A stretch of 64,000 nt of DNA. Origin: an uncultured Cohaesibacter sp. GTDB taxonomy: Bacteria; Pseudomonadota; Alphaproteobacteria; Rhizobiales; Cohaesibacteraceae. The stretch is from positions 3,175,501 through 3,239,500 of the forward strand of contig NZ_OY821667.1 of assembly GCF_963682185.1 (NCBI RefSeq), given 5' to 3'. A program made the position numbers and the translations under genes. The stretch's first letter is position 1, and each line of letters opens with the position of its first letter. Of the stretch, positions 54,303-63,399 are shown piece by piece. The notes beneath the pieces are model-generated. The model was not told the origin of the DNA. It was given only the letters and a program-made list of their open reading frames with translations, and did not search any database.

Positions 54303-55394
54303 ATGCCTGATCGTCGCTCATTTATCACCGGCCTGTTCGCTCTTGGCCTATGCCCGTCTGTCACCTGGGCCGATGCAGGCAGTCCGGCCTTCTTGTCTGC
54401 CGCCCGCAAGCCCGATGGAGCATATGCCCTGTTCGGCATTTCTGAGCAGGGGCGCACCATTTTCGAAATTGGCCTCCCCGGGCGTGGTCATGCCGCCGCA
54501 GCTCATCCCAAGCGGCCAGAAGCTGTGGCTTTCGCCCGCCGTCCGGGCAACTTCGCCATGGCGCTTGATTGCCGTAATGGTGAAACCAAGGCTGTGCTTC
54601 ATTGCCCGAAGGGACGTCATTTTCAGGGGCACGGAGCCTTCTCGGAAGATGGCAGCCTGCTCTATACGGCCGAGAATGATTATGATCATGCACGGGGTGT
54701 CATCGGCATCTGGAATGCTGATCAGGGCTACAAGCGTGTGGGCGAATTCGCTTCCCATGGCGTCGGCCCGCATGATCTCAAGCTGATGCCCGACAAGAAG
54801 CATCTGGTGATCGCCAATGGCGGCATCGAAACCCACCCCGATAGTGGGCGCGAGAAGCTCAACATCCCCACGATGAAGCCCAATCTTGCCTATGTCACGC
54901 TTGATGGAGCACTGGTGGAGATGGTGGAGTTGCCGCAGGCAATGCACAAAAGCTCTATCCGTCATCTCAGCCTTGGAGCCGATGGCACCGTGGCCTTTGC
55001 CATGCAGTGGCAAGGCGACATCAACAATGCGCCGGCCATGCTGGGCCTGCACAAGCGCGGCGAAGAAGTCCGCCTGCTTGAAGCGCCAGACAATGAACAG
55101 CGCGTGCTGCAGGGCTATGTAGGCAGCGTCGCTCTGGATATGGAGCAGAAGCTGCTGGCCGCTTCGTCCCCGCGTGGCGGTGTGGTGCATCAGTTCGACA
55201 CTGATACCGGCGAATTCTTGGGTGCGATCCATGAAGAGGATGTTTGCGGTCTGGCCATTCGCGATCACAAACTTGTTCGCACCAGCGGCATGGGCATCGT
55301 CTGTCTCTCTGAAGATATGGCGGGCACCCAGATGGACAAGATGCGCGTCACCCATCGCTATCAATGGGACAATCACCTGATCCCCATTGGATAG
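54303..55394 (+). CDS. DUF1513 exported beta-propeller-like protein
   Basis: A 363-residue protein with a twin-arginine-like N-terminus (MPDRRSFITGLFALGLC), suggesting Tat export. The rest carries repeated blade-like segments such as GHGAFSEDGSLLYTAEND and HLSLGADGTVAFAM, typical of DUF1513/seven-bladed propeller proteins found after imelysin genes. Function unknown; a periplasmic role in metal handling with the three preceding gene products is inferred. It ends the operon. Confidence 0.82.
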   Translation: MPDRRSFITGLFALGLCPSVTWADAGSPAFLSAARKPDGAYALFGISEQGRTIFEIGLPGRGHAAAAHPKRPEAVAFARRPGNFAMALDCRNGETKAVLHCPKGRHFQGHGAFSEDGSLLYTAENDYDHARGVIGIWNADQGYKRVGEFASHGVGPHDLKLMPDKKHLVIANGGIETHPDSGREKLNIPTMKPNLAYVTLDGALVEMVELPQAMHKSSIRHLSLGADGTVAFAMQWQGDINNAPAMLGLHKRGEEVRLLEAPDNEQRVLQGYVGSVALDMEQKLLAASSPRGGVVHQFDTDTGEFLGAIHEEDVCGLAIRDHKLVRTSGMGIVCLSEDMAGTQMDKMRVTHRYQWDNHLIPIG

Positions 55395-55414
55395 ACGGGG
55401 AGAGCGAAGCACAT

Positions 55415-55446
55415 AAAAAAGGCGACCGGTTCTGGTCGCCTTTTTT
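55415..55446. terminator. Bidirectional terminator between DUF1513 and cydC
   Basis: AAAAAAGGCGACC (55415-55427) and GGTCGCCTTTTTT (55434-55446) pair over 13 positions with a 6-base loop. T-runs occur on both strands, serving both convergent operons. Confidence 0.92.
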
Positions 55447-55477
55447 GTTTCAGTCTGAGGGGGCCGCGTCAAATGCG

Positions 55478-57142
55478 CTATGCACGCTCACTTAGCACCA
55501 GCTGCTTGTCCATGCGCTCAAGGGCTGCACTGTTGTGCGTGATAAGCAAGATGGTGCGGTCTGATTCATCGTCCAGAATCCGGTTGAGGATTTCCCGCTC
55601 CATCTGTGGATCAAGCCCTTCACCCGGTTCATCCAGAACCAGAATGGGCGCCGGGGAGAGCAGGGCGCGGGCAATGGACAGCCGCCGGATCTGTCCGCCG
55701 GAGAGTGTGCCGCCTGCTTCGCCTACAAAGCTATCAAGTCCCTCTTCCTGCGCGGCCACATAATCGGATAGCTGCACCTGATCGAGCACCCTATTGAGCA
55801 TGGTGTCGCTTGCGTCCGGATTGGCCACCAGCAGGTTGCCCTTGAGGGTGGTGTTGAACAGATGTGGCTTTTGTGGCGCCACGGCAAAATGCGCTCGCAG
55901 GCTTTCGGCACTGAAGCGGCTATATGGCTGCCCGTCGATGAGAATTTCTCCGCCGGAGAGTGGCCAGAAGCCAACCAGTGCGTTGATGATGCTCGACTTG
56001 CCAATGCCTGAAGGGCCGACGATGGCAACCCGTTCGCCCGGAGCAACTGAAAGGCTGAGCTGGTCAAAAGCACTTGGGGCGCCTTCTTCATAGGCAAGGC
56101 TTACGGCCTTGAGTTCCAGTGAAGGGGTTGCGGTCGGTTTGATGTCGATGGCCTCTTCGCTCCATGCGGAAATCCCTTTGGGCTCCTGATCCGTCAGGCC
56201 AAACAGGCGCTTGGCTGCAACCTGCGTTTCGATGAAAGCGCGGATGGCAACGGGCAGGGGCACGATGACCTCGAAGCTCGCCATGGCAAACAGCATCAGC
56301 ATCGGCAGGATCGGGCCTTCAAAGCTGCCGTCGCTGACTTTGGGAATGATGAACCAGAGAGCCGCGAACATGGCAAGGCTGGCCGCAAGGGTCAGCGCGC
56401 TTTGCGACGCAGCCTGAAGCTTGGCAAGCCGCAACTGGCTGGCGCATAGGCCGCTCGATTGCGCTTCAACCGTCTGGCGGTAATCATCATCGCGGCCATA
56501 AACCAGCATTTCGCGCAGGGCCTGTTGCCCTTCCACCAGCGTGGACCGCATCTGAGCGGATTCCAGCACCTGATCGCTGGCAGCCTTGCGCCCGAAATGG
56601 TGAATGAGCCATGGGGTCAGGATGCCGCCGAGGAAATAGAGCACGATCAGCGATAGGGCCAAGCCAGCGGAGAAATAGCCGGCAAAGAAGCAGAAAATGG
56701 GAACCGCAATGAGAGCAACCAGCGAAGGCACCAGAACACGCAGGTAGAAATTCTCCAGCGTAGTGATATCCGCCCCGATCCGCGAGAAGACATCGCCGCT
56801 TTTCATGCCCTGCAATCCGGCGGGAGCCAGCGGTTCCATCCGGTCATAAAACCAGCGCCGCATCTCGGCTACCAGCCGGAGGGTTGCCTCATGGGTAACG
56901 AGCCGCTCGGCATAGCGCCCGACAGTGCGGGTGATCGCCATGGCGCGGATGATGGCCGCCGGAGTGAAATAGTTCATGGTCACGCCAGCCAGTCCGGCCA
57001 GCGCCATGGCGGCAATGAACCAGCCGGAAATGGACATCAGGATCACATTGGCCAGCGCCGTGATCAGCGAGAGGAAAACCCCAAGGATGATCCAGCCGGT
57101 CCAGGGACGCATCAGCCCGAGCAATTTTTTGAACTCAGCCAT
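55478..57142 (-). CDS. cydC: Heterodimeric ABC transporter subunit CydC
   Basis: A 554-residue ABC half-transporter: six-helix membrane domain (about 1-310) and nucleotide-binding domain with Walker A GPSGIGKS, signature LSGGQ and Walker B ILVLDEP. With CydD it exports glutathione/cysteine or handles heme needed to assemble cytochrome bd. The ATG at 57142 follows GGAGG and overlaps the cydD stop by 8 bases. The longer frame upstream is not supported. Confidence 0.93.
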   Translation of the reverse strand: MAEFKKLLGLMRPWTGWIILGVFLSLITALANVILMSISGWFIAAMALAGLAGVTMNYFTPAAIIRAMAITRTVGRYAERLVTHEATLRLVAEMRRWFYDRMEPLAPAGLQGMKSGDVFSRIGADITTLENFYLRVLVPSLVALIAVPIFCFFAGYFSAGLALSLIVLYFLGGILTPWLIHHFGRKAASDQVLESAQMRSTLVEGQQALREMLVYGRDDDYRQTVEAQSSGLCASQLRLAKLQAASQSALTLAASLAMFAALWFIIPKVSDGSFEGPILPMLMLFAMASFEVIVPLPVAIRAFIETQVAAKRLFGLTDQEPKGISAWSEEAIDIKPTATPSLELKAVSLAYEEGAPSAFDQLSLSVAPGERVAIVGPSGIGKSSIINALVGFWPLSGGEILIDGQPYSRFSAESLRAHFAVAPQKPHLFNTTLKGNLLVANPDASDTMLNRVLDQVQLSDYVAAQEEGLDSFVGEAGGTLSGGQIRRLSIARALLSPAPILVLDEPGEGLDPQMEREILNRILDDESDRTILLITHNSAALERMDKQLVLSERA

Positions 57143-58907
57143 GCTGCACCTCCGTGGATTTGCTTGCGAAGCTGGAACGCACCAGCCCCGCATAGGCGCC
57201 GTCTTTCTCTATCAACGCGTTGTGGGGGCCCATTTCCGCGATTTTGCCCTGCTCCAAGACGAGAATGACATCTGCCTGCTCGATTGTGTGCAAGCGGTGG
57301 GCGATGGTAATCGTCGTTGCGCTTTGTTCCAGAGCCTGAAGCGCATTCTGGATTCTGGCTTCATTCTCGCGGTCAAGATGCGCCGAGGGCTCATCAAGCA
57401 AAACGAGCGGTGCGTTGCGCAAGAGGGCTCTGGCAATGGCGATCCTTTGAATTTGCCCGCCGGAAAGCCCAGCACCTTTTTCGTTGAGCTGATGGTTATA
57501 GCCATCGCTCAGCCCCGTGATGAAGTCATGAGCCTGTGCCAATTTGGCGGCGGCCTCAACGGCTTCGGTCCCCGCATCGGGCTGTCCATAGCGGATGGCA
57601 TCAAGGATGGTGCCGGAAAAGAGTGTCGGCTTTTGTGGCACATAAGCCAACTGCGCACGCCATTCCGCGATCGGAAGAATTGAAAGATCAAGACCATTGA
57701 CCAGTATCTGGCCTTCACTTGGCTGGGCGAGCCCCAGAATCAGATCGATGATCGTACTCTTGCCTGCTCCGGACGGGCCAACAAGGGCAAGGCTCTTGCC
57801 AGCAGCAAGCGAAAAGGAAACATCCTCAAGCGCACGAGACCCATCGGGATAGACAAAACCAACAGAACGGAATTCAAGCGAAATGCCCTGCTTGAGATCT
57901 GGTAGTGCATCAAGGGAGCCCTCTTTCTTTTCTGTGCCATCGTCCATCTCCATAACGGAGACCATTGTTTCGGCGGCCCCGACCGCTTCCATGCGGGCAT
58001 GATAGTGAGTGCCCATGTTGCGCAGAGGCAAATAGAAATCCGGCGCCAGCAGCAGAACATAAAAGCCGTCAAAGAAGGTCATGTTGCCATAAAGCAGCCG
58101 AAAGCCGATGAACACGGCGATAATGGCAATGGAAACCGTGGCAAAGAATTCCAGAACGAGCGAGGAAAGAAAAGCCACGCGCAACACACTCATCGTGGTG
58201 CGGCGATAGCTCTCGGCCATGCGCGAAACGGTTTCCGCTTCCCGACGTGAAGCGTTGAAAAGCTTGAGAGTCGTCAGACCCTGAATCATGTCAAGGAAAT
58301 GAGCGGAAAGCCGCGCCAGTTTGCGCCACTGTTTCTGGTTGAGACGCTCGGTGCCCTTGCCGATGAGGATCATGAAAACGGGAATGAGCGGTGCGGTAAC
58401 CACCATCACCACCGCCGAGAGCCAGTCTCGTGTGAGGGTAACCGCCAGAATAGCGAAAGGCAGCAGAACCGTCATCACCATCGCAGGCATATAGCGGGCG
58501 AAGTAGCCTTCCAGCGCTTCGATGCCTTCGGTCAATGTGGTGACCTGATCTCCAACTGCATTTTCGCTGCCGCGCTCAAGGATAGGGCCCTTGGCAATGA
58601 GGCGCGCAAGCAGATCCTTGCGCAATGTGTGCTTGAGATCAATGGCGGCTTTGAGAGCCAGACGCTCGGAAAAATAGGAAAGAACCGCCCTGAGCACAAA
58701 CAGGATCAGCAGCGGTGGCAAGAGAAACAGCAGATCTGTAAGCGTTGCCTGATGTGTAAGGACTGAATCGACACAGAAGGCAATCACGCCCATTTGCACG
58801 ATCAAAACGATGCCGGCAGCAAAGGAAAGTACAATGGAAAGATTGAGAGGCCGCCGGGCTCTGCGCGACTGGGCTTTGAGAAAGGCTGAAATGTGTTTCG
58901 TGGACAT
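57135..58907 (-). CDS. cydD: Heterodimeric ABC transporter subunit CydD
   Basis: A 590-residue half-transporter. The membrane domain (about 20-320) is followed by an ATP-binding domain with GPSGAGKS, LSGGQIQR and VLLDEPSAHLD. Pairs with CydC; needed for functional cytochrome bd. It lies 95 bases after cydX in the operon. The nearly complete set cydA-B-X-D-C points to one transcription unit. Confidence 0.94.
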   Translation of the reverse strand: MSTKHISAFLKAQSRRARRPLNLSIVLSFAAGIVLIVQMGVIAFCVDSVLTHQATLTDLLFLLPPLLILFVLRAVLSYFSERLALKAAIDLKHTLRKDLLARLIAKGPILERGSENAVGDQVTTLTEGIEALEGYFARYMPAMVMTVLLPFAILAVTLTRDWLSAVVMVVTAPLIPVFMILIGKGTERLNQKQWRKLARLSAHFLDMIQGLTTLKLFNASRREAETVSRMAESYRRTTMSVLRVAFLSSLVLEFFATVSIAIIAVFIGFRLLYGNMTFFDGFYVLLLAPDFYLPLRNMGTHYHARMEAVGAAETMVSVMEMDDGTEKKEGSLDALPDLKQGISLEFRSVGFVYPDGSRALEDVSFSLAAGKSLALVGPSGAGKSTIIDLILGLAQPSEGQILVNGLDLSILPIAEWRAQLAYVPQKPTLFSGTILDAIRYGQPDAGTEAVEAAAKLAQAHDFITGLSDGYNHQLNEKGAGLSGGQIQRIAIARALLRNAPLVLLDEPSAHLDRENEARIQNALQALEQSATTITIAHRLHTIEQADVILVLEQGKIAEMGPHNALIEKDGAYAGLVRSSFASKSTEVQHG

Positions 58908-59002
58908 TGAGGTCCCTGATTGTTCGGCCTTTATTGGCCCACATACGACATGACCGGGCGGACCCGGTCATGAAAAGGTTTATAATGGTTGAAAGGTGCT
59001 AA

Positions 59003-59110
59003 TCAAGTATCCTTTTCGTCATAGTTATCTTGGGCTTCATACCACATGACATTGATCACGCCGACGGAAAGGGCGGCAGTCAATCCAAGGATCCATGCAA
59101 AATACCACAT
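59003..59110 (-). CDS. cydX: Cytochrome bd oxidase small subunit CydX
   Basis: A 35-residue, single-helix protein that begins MWYFAWILGLTAALSVGVI, the CydX/YbgT signature (MWYFAWxLG), with a short acidic tail. It stabilises heme b595/d binding in the CydAB complex. GGAG lies 9 bases before the ATG. It sits 22 bases after the cydB stop. Such short genes are easily missed by annotation. Confidence 0.95.
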   Translation of the reverse strand: MWYFAWILGLTAALSVGVINVMWYEAQDNYDEKDT

Positions 59111-59132
59111 TATTAGGTCTCCTTTCCGGTTC

Positions 59133-60290
59133 TCAGTAAGCCGAATGGCTGCGTGCTTCGATTTCGTCCATGGTGACACGGCCCCACATGCGCCAGTAGC
59201 ACCAGATGGTGTAAAGCAGCACGATCGGCACGAAAATCACAGCCGTCCAGAACATGACCGTCAGGGTCAGGTGGCTGGAGGTCGCATCCCAAACCGTCAA
59301 GGACGAATTCGGGCTGGTGGTCGAAGGCATGATGAACGGGAACATGGACAGCCCCGCGGTGGAGATGATGCCTGTCATGCCCAGCGCGCTGAACAGGAAG
59401 GCAAAGCCACCTTTGCCAGCCTTGCTCATCAGAGCCATCAGAAGCGGGCAGAGAATGCCAAGGGCCGGAGCCAGAATGGCGATAGGATAGTTGCTGTAGA
59501 TATTGAACAGCGCACCGGCTTCGCGAGCCACTTCCTTGGCAAGCGGGTTCGGCATGGCATCATAGGCTGGCTGGCTGACGATAACGAACCAGTTGAAGTT
59601 GCCTGCCCAGATCCACAGACCGGCAAGAGCAAACAGCACAGCCGTTGCAACACCGGCATAGAAGCCATATTGACGTGCCCGCGCAGCAACCACTTCATCG
59701 GCCCGCATCTGCAACCATGTGCTGCCGTGTCCGGTAAGCATGGCAACAGAGACCAGCCCGGCCAGAATGGCAAACGGGTTGAGCAGCGGCAACAGGGCCC
59801 ACAGGAACTTGGCGTCATAGGTCACACGCAGGAATTCGTCCAGATGGAACGGAACGCCCTGCAGCAGGTTGCCGAAAGCAACACCGAAGATCAGGGACGG
59901 GATGAAGCCACCGGCAAACAGCCCCCAATCCCATGCATTGCGCCAGCCTTGCTTCTCGATCTTGGAGCGATAGTCAAAGCCGACAGGGCGGAAGAACAGG
60001 GCAAACAGCACCAGCAACATGGCTAGATAAAAGCCCGAGAATGCAGCTGCATAAACAGCTGGCCACGCCGCGAAGATGGCGCCACCGGCGGTGATGAACC
60101 ACACCTGGTTGCCGTCCCAGTGCGGGCCGACAGTGTTGATGATGATGCGGCGTTCCGGGTCATTTTTGCCGAGGAATGGCAACAAGGTGCCAACCCCCAT
60201 ATCCATGCCATCAGTGATGGCGAAGCCGATAAGCAGCACGCCTACGAGCGCCCACCAGGCAAATTTCAGGATTTCATAATCGATAATCAT
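59133..60290 (-). CDS. cydB: Cytochrome bd ubiquinol oxidase subunit II
   Basis: A 385-residue, eight- to nine-helix membrane protein. MIIDYEILKFAWW at the N-terminus and GMDMGVGTLLPFLGKNDPERR (split around D/G) are strong family marks, as is NTVGPHWDGNQVWFI. It partners CydA in the oxidase. GGAAAAAGCG precedes the ATG. Confidence 0.96.
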   Translation of the reverse strand: MIIDYEILKFAWWALVGVLLIGFAITDGMDMGVGTLLPFLGKNDPERRIIINTVGPHWDGNQVWFITAGGAIFAAWPAVYAAAFSGFYLAMLLVLFALFFRPVGFDYRSKIEKQGWRNAWDWGLFAGGFIPSLIFGVAFGNLLQGVPFHLDEFLRVTYDAKFLWALLPLLNPFAILAGLVSVAMLTGHGSTWLQMRADEVVAARARQYGFYAGVATAVLFALAGLWIWAGNFNWFVIVSQPAYDAMPNPLAKEVAREAGALFNIYSNYPIAILAPALGILCPLLMALMSKAGKGGFAFLFSALGMTGIISTAGLSMFPFIMPSTTSPNSSLTVWDATSSHLTLTVMFWTAVIFVPIVLLYTIWCYWRMWGRVTMDEIEARSHSAY

Positions 60291-60312
60291 CGCTTTTTCC
60301 TATCAGTGGGTC

Positions 60313-61899
60313 TTACTCAGCCGGAGCCAAAGACGACGGCTTGGATTGTTCATGGTGATAGCGACCGGTATGGAGCGAGCTCGGACCCAGTCGTGCAAAC
60401 TTGAACATCAGCCACACTTCGATGACCAACAGGAAGGTGTAGAAGGCGAGGAAGCCGGTGAGCGAGAAGATCAGGTCTGCGATCGTCAGGCTGGATGCAG
60501 CCAGGAAGGTCGGCAGAACTTCACCAATGGCCCAGGGCTGACGGCCATATTCGGCCACGAACCAGCCAAGCTCGACAGACAGCCACGGCAACGGAATGCA
60601 GATGACCAAAAGTTTGAGCAGCCAGCGTTTTTCCTCGATCTGCTTTTTGGCAGTGTAGTAGAAGGAGAGGGCAAACAGTCCGAGCATGGTAAAGCCGAAG
60701 GCAACCATGATGCGGAAGCTCCAGAACAGATATGGCACGGACGGAATGGAATCGTCCACTGCGGCCGTAATCATCTCGTCAGTCGCATCCATCGGATTGT
60801 CGATATAGCGCTTGAGAAGCAAACCATAGCCCAGATCTTTCTTATGCAGATTGAAGACAGCCTTGGTTTCTTCAGACTTGTCACCGGCACGCAGCATGGT
60901 GAGCTTGTCATAGGCGATCATGCCTGAGCGAATACGGGCTTCATGCTGGGCTTTTAGATCGGAAATACCGATCACCTGCTTGTCCAGCGAGCGCGTGGCG
61001 ATGAGGCCCATGACCCATGGAATCTCGATGCCATAGTCGACCCGCATTTCTTTATCATTCGGCCAGCCGATCAGGTTGAAGGAAGCCGGTGCTTCTTCGG
61101 TGTGATATTCCGCCTCAATTGCGGCCAGTTTCACCTTTTGCACATCGCCCAGTTCATAACCGGATTCATCACCCAGCACGATAACCGACAGGGACGCAGC
61201 AAGGCCGAAGCCGGCGGCCACAGCAAAGGAGCGCTTGGCAAAGGCCAGATCGCGGCCCTTGAGAATATACCATGCAGAGATGCCGATTACGAACATGGAA
61301 GCTGTGACATAGCCAGCGGCAACCGTATGTACGAATTTCACCTGTGCGACCGGATTGAGGACCACTTCAGCGAAGTTGGTCATCTCCATACGCATGGTTT
61401 CGGCAGAGAATTCAGAGCCGACCGGATTCTGCATCCAGCCGTTGGCAACCAGAATCCACAAGGCCGAAAGGTTCGATCCCAAAGCGGTAAAGAAGGTTAC
61501 CGCCAGATGCTGGCGCTTGGAAAGCTTGTCCCAGCCAAGGAAGAACAGACCCACGAAAGTGGATTCAAGGAAGAAGGCCATCAGGCCTTCGATGGCTAGC
61601 GGCGCACCGAAGACGTCCCCCACATAGTGGGAATAGTAGGACCAGTTCGTGCCGAACTGGAATTCCATGGTCAGACCGGTGGTCACACCCAGGGCAAAGT
61701 TGATACCGAACAACTTGCCCCAGAATTTGGTCATGTCTTTATAGACTTCCTTGCCGGTCATCACATAGACCGATTCCATGATCACGAGCATCCATGTGAT
61801 GCCCAGTGTCAGGGGAACGAACAGGAAGTGGTAAAGCGCAGTGGCAGCAAATTGCCAACGCGACAGATGGACGAATAGATCGCCATAAATAGGTTCCAT
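60313..61899 (-). CDS. cydA: Cytochrome bd ubiquinol oxidase subunit I
   Basis: A 528-residue subunit that binds hemes b558, b595 and d and oxidises ubiquinol. The [22 protein letters not shown] start holds the first heme ligand His. Further family stretches are [13 protein letters not shown]-like [15 protein letters not shown], and [13 protein letters not shown]. It confers high-affinity respiration at low oxygen. The first gene of the leftward operon; about 115 bases separate it from the upstream DUF2946 gene. Confidence 0.96.
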   Translation of the reverse strand: MEPIYGDLFVHLSRWQFAATALYHFLFVPLTLGITWMLVIMESVYVMTGKEVYKDMTKFWGKLFGINFALGVTTGLTMEFQFGTNWSYYSHYVGDVFGAPLAIEGLMAFFLESTFVGLFFLGWDKLSKRQHLAVTFFTALGSNLSALWILVANGWMQNPVGSEFSAETMRMEMTNFAEVVLNPVAQVKFVHTVAAGYVTASMFVIGISAWYILKGRDLAFAKRSFAVAAGFGLAASLSVIVLGDESGYELGDVQKVKLAAIEAEYHTEEAPASFNLIGWPNDKEMRVDYGIEIPWVMGLIATRSLDKQVIGISDLKAQHEARIRSGMIAYDKLTMLRAGDKSEETKAVFNLHKKDLGYGLLLKRYIDNPMDATDEMITAAVDDSIPSVPYLFWSFRIMVAFGFTMLGLFALSFYYTAKKQIEEKRWLLKLLVICIPLPWLSVELGWFVAEYGRQPWAIGEVLPTFLAASSLTIADLIFSLTGFLAFYTFLLVIEVWLMFKFARLGPSSLHTGRYHHEQSKPSSLAPAE

Positions 61900-62013
61900 G
61901 ACAGCTCTCTTTGATGCTGTATCAACCCATTTGCAGGGTGTTGGTCCCGTAGCAGTCAGGATCCTGCAGTGTGGTCGATTGGTCAGATATTAAGTGAACA
62001 GAATGTTGGGCGT

Positions 62014-62424
62014 TTAAAGAAGTGGAGGCGCGCGGCTGGTGCCGACGCGGGGAGAAAGAGACAGCGTCCCGTCAGAAGGGGCGGTTGGCCAGAAAACTGT
62101 TGTAATCGAATGGACTGGCCGCTCGCAAGCCTGTGCATGATTATTGAAGCCTAGGTCATGCAGCGCTGTGAGAGCACAGATTGCACAGTCATTTTCAAGG
62201 GTGGCGGGCGTCTCGTCTCCATCGAAAGAAACGCCAGCCAGACCATTGGCTGTGCAGATAATCGGGAAATACATGTCCTCACCCGTAGCGCCAGCTGCAG
62301 CTTTCGCGCTGGTGGACAGGTGAATACCGAAAGCCAGAACCTGCAGCCACATAGCGCACAAGGCGAGCAAGGTGATCGCTCGTTGGCTGCGCATGCGTTT
62401 AAACAGGGTAGGCTTCTGGTTCAT
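62014..62424 (-). CDS. DUF2946-like small exported or membrane protein
   Basis: A 136-residue protein. One N-terminal hydrophobic helix (about 16-35, ITLLALCAMWLQVLAFG) can act as anchor or signal. The middle has ICTANG and CAICALTAL, Cys positions typical of DUF2946, and the C-terminus ends in SRAPP, also typical. DUF2946 proteins often occur near copper genes. Here the gene lies just upstream of cydA on the same strand, so a link with oxidase assembly or copper is possible but unproven. ATG at 62424 is chosen; a TTG three bases earlier is open. Confidence 0.65.
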   Translation of the reverse strand: MNQKPTLFKRMRSQRAITLLALCAMWLQVLAFGIHLSTSAKAAAGATGEDMYFPIICTANGLAGVSFDGDETPATLENDCAICALTALHDLGFNNHAQACERPVHSITTVFWPTAPSDGTLSLSPRVGTSRAPPLL

Positions 62425-62805
62425 CAATCGTCGTTCGATTTCGTTTGAATTCTGAATGGCTTTGGATGCGGATTACGTCTGCTCATAAAAGTGCATTTTG
62501 TATTCATATTTGAAAATCAAGAGTTTTTACATGGGGCATCTCGCCACACCCTGAACCGCTTTTTCCAGTCTATCCCTTGTCCAGACCTGCGAATACACTG
62601 CGACTTATGGGATTTTGGTAGCATCACGTTTCTACCGAAGTGGATATCGCTGCATAAAAAACCCGTTTTGGCCTTTGTCACGCTTCGCTTTTCATAAAAT
62701 TTTGCACCCCTTCAAGCCCATGCAACAGCCTGACGCAAGTTTGCTTGGGCATTTTGTATATCAATTGCGAACCCGATGCGACGAGCGCGTCAAAGCGAGG
62801 ATTAA
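62425..62805. other. Intergenic region between DUF2946 and motE
   Basis: No supported gene occurs here; the short frames on the plus strand have no recognisable products. It must hold divergent promoters for the DUF2946 gene and the flagellar genes, but no sites were identified with confidence. Confidence 0.4.
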
Positions 62806-63399
62806 ATGAGCAACTCAGACGGCTTGATGGGAAAATATTTTTCTCTGCACTCCTCTTTGAGACCGAGCCTGCTGCAGATAATTGGTTTGGTGCTTGCCGT
62901 GTCCATGGCCAATGCTGCTGACGCGAAGCAACCTGCTAACAGCAAAACGGTTGAGGCGGGAATAAGTTCCGAGAAAAAAGAAAAAACCATTGATCAGATC
63001 GGTGCCAATAGTTTCTGCGAAAATATCTCCGATTTGGCGTCAGAACAAAGATATGCCTGGCAGCTGCAGAATCTCATCGCGTTGCAAAGTGACATAGACG
63101 AGCGCATCGAAAAACTCGAAACGCTTCGCGCAAATGTCAAGGACTGGATCGCCAAACGCGACAAGGTGCTTAGCGACGTCAAGGAACATATCATCACGGT
63201 CTACGAGCGTATGCGCCCTGAAGCGGCGGCGGAAAGGCTAGCCGCTGTTGATGATCAGGTTGCCATCGCTCTTCTCGCCAAAATGAAGCCGCGTATCGTG
63301 AGCGCCATTCTCAACGAAATGGATGCAGACAGGGCGTCGGACCTGACACAGGAAATGGCGTCACTGGTTGAAATCAAGTCTGGAGAACGGGATCAATGA
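62806..63399 (+). CDS. motE: MotE-family flagellar chaperone-like protein
   Basis: A 197-residue exported protein with an N-terminal hydrophobic segment (about 23-39). A coiled-coil region (about 85-125) precedes the conserved ERMRPEAAAERLA and LLAKMKPRIVSAILNEMD segments of the MotE family. In rhizobia MotE is a periplasmic chaperone for MotC, needed for motor rotation. GAGGATTAA precedes the ATG. It overlaps the next gene, flgH, by 4 bases. Confidence 0.85.
   Translation: MSNSDGLMGKYFSLHSSLRPSLLQIIGLVLAVSMANAADAKQPANSKTVEAGISSEKKEKTIDQIGANSFCENISDLASEQRYAWQLQNLIALQSDIDERIEKLETLRANVKDWIAKRDKVLSDVKEHIITVYERMRPEAAAERLAAVDDQVAIALLAKMKPRIVSAILNEMDADRASDLTQEMASLVEIKSGERDQ

Noticed and set aside
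61911-61925. FNR/FixK-like box TTGATGCTGTATCAA before cydA
   Set aside because: The spacer is 5 bases, not the 4 of TTGATNNNNATCAA, and the site is only 12 bases from the start codon, too close for a normal activator site.
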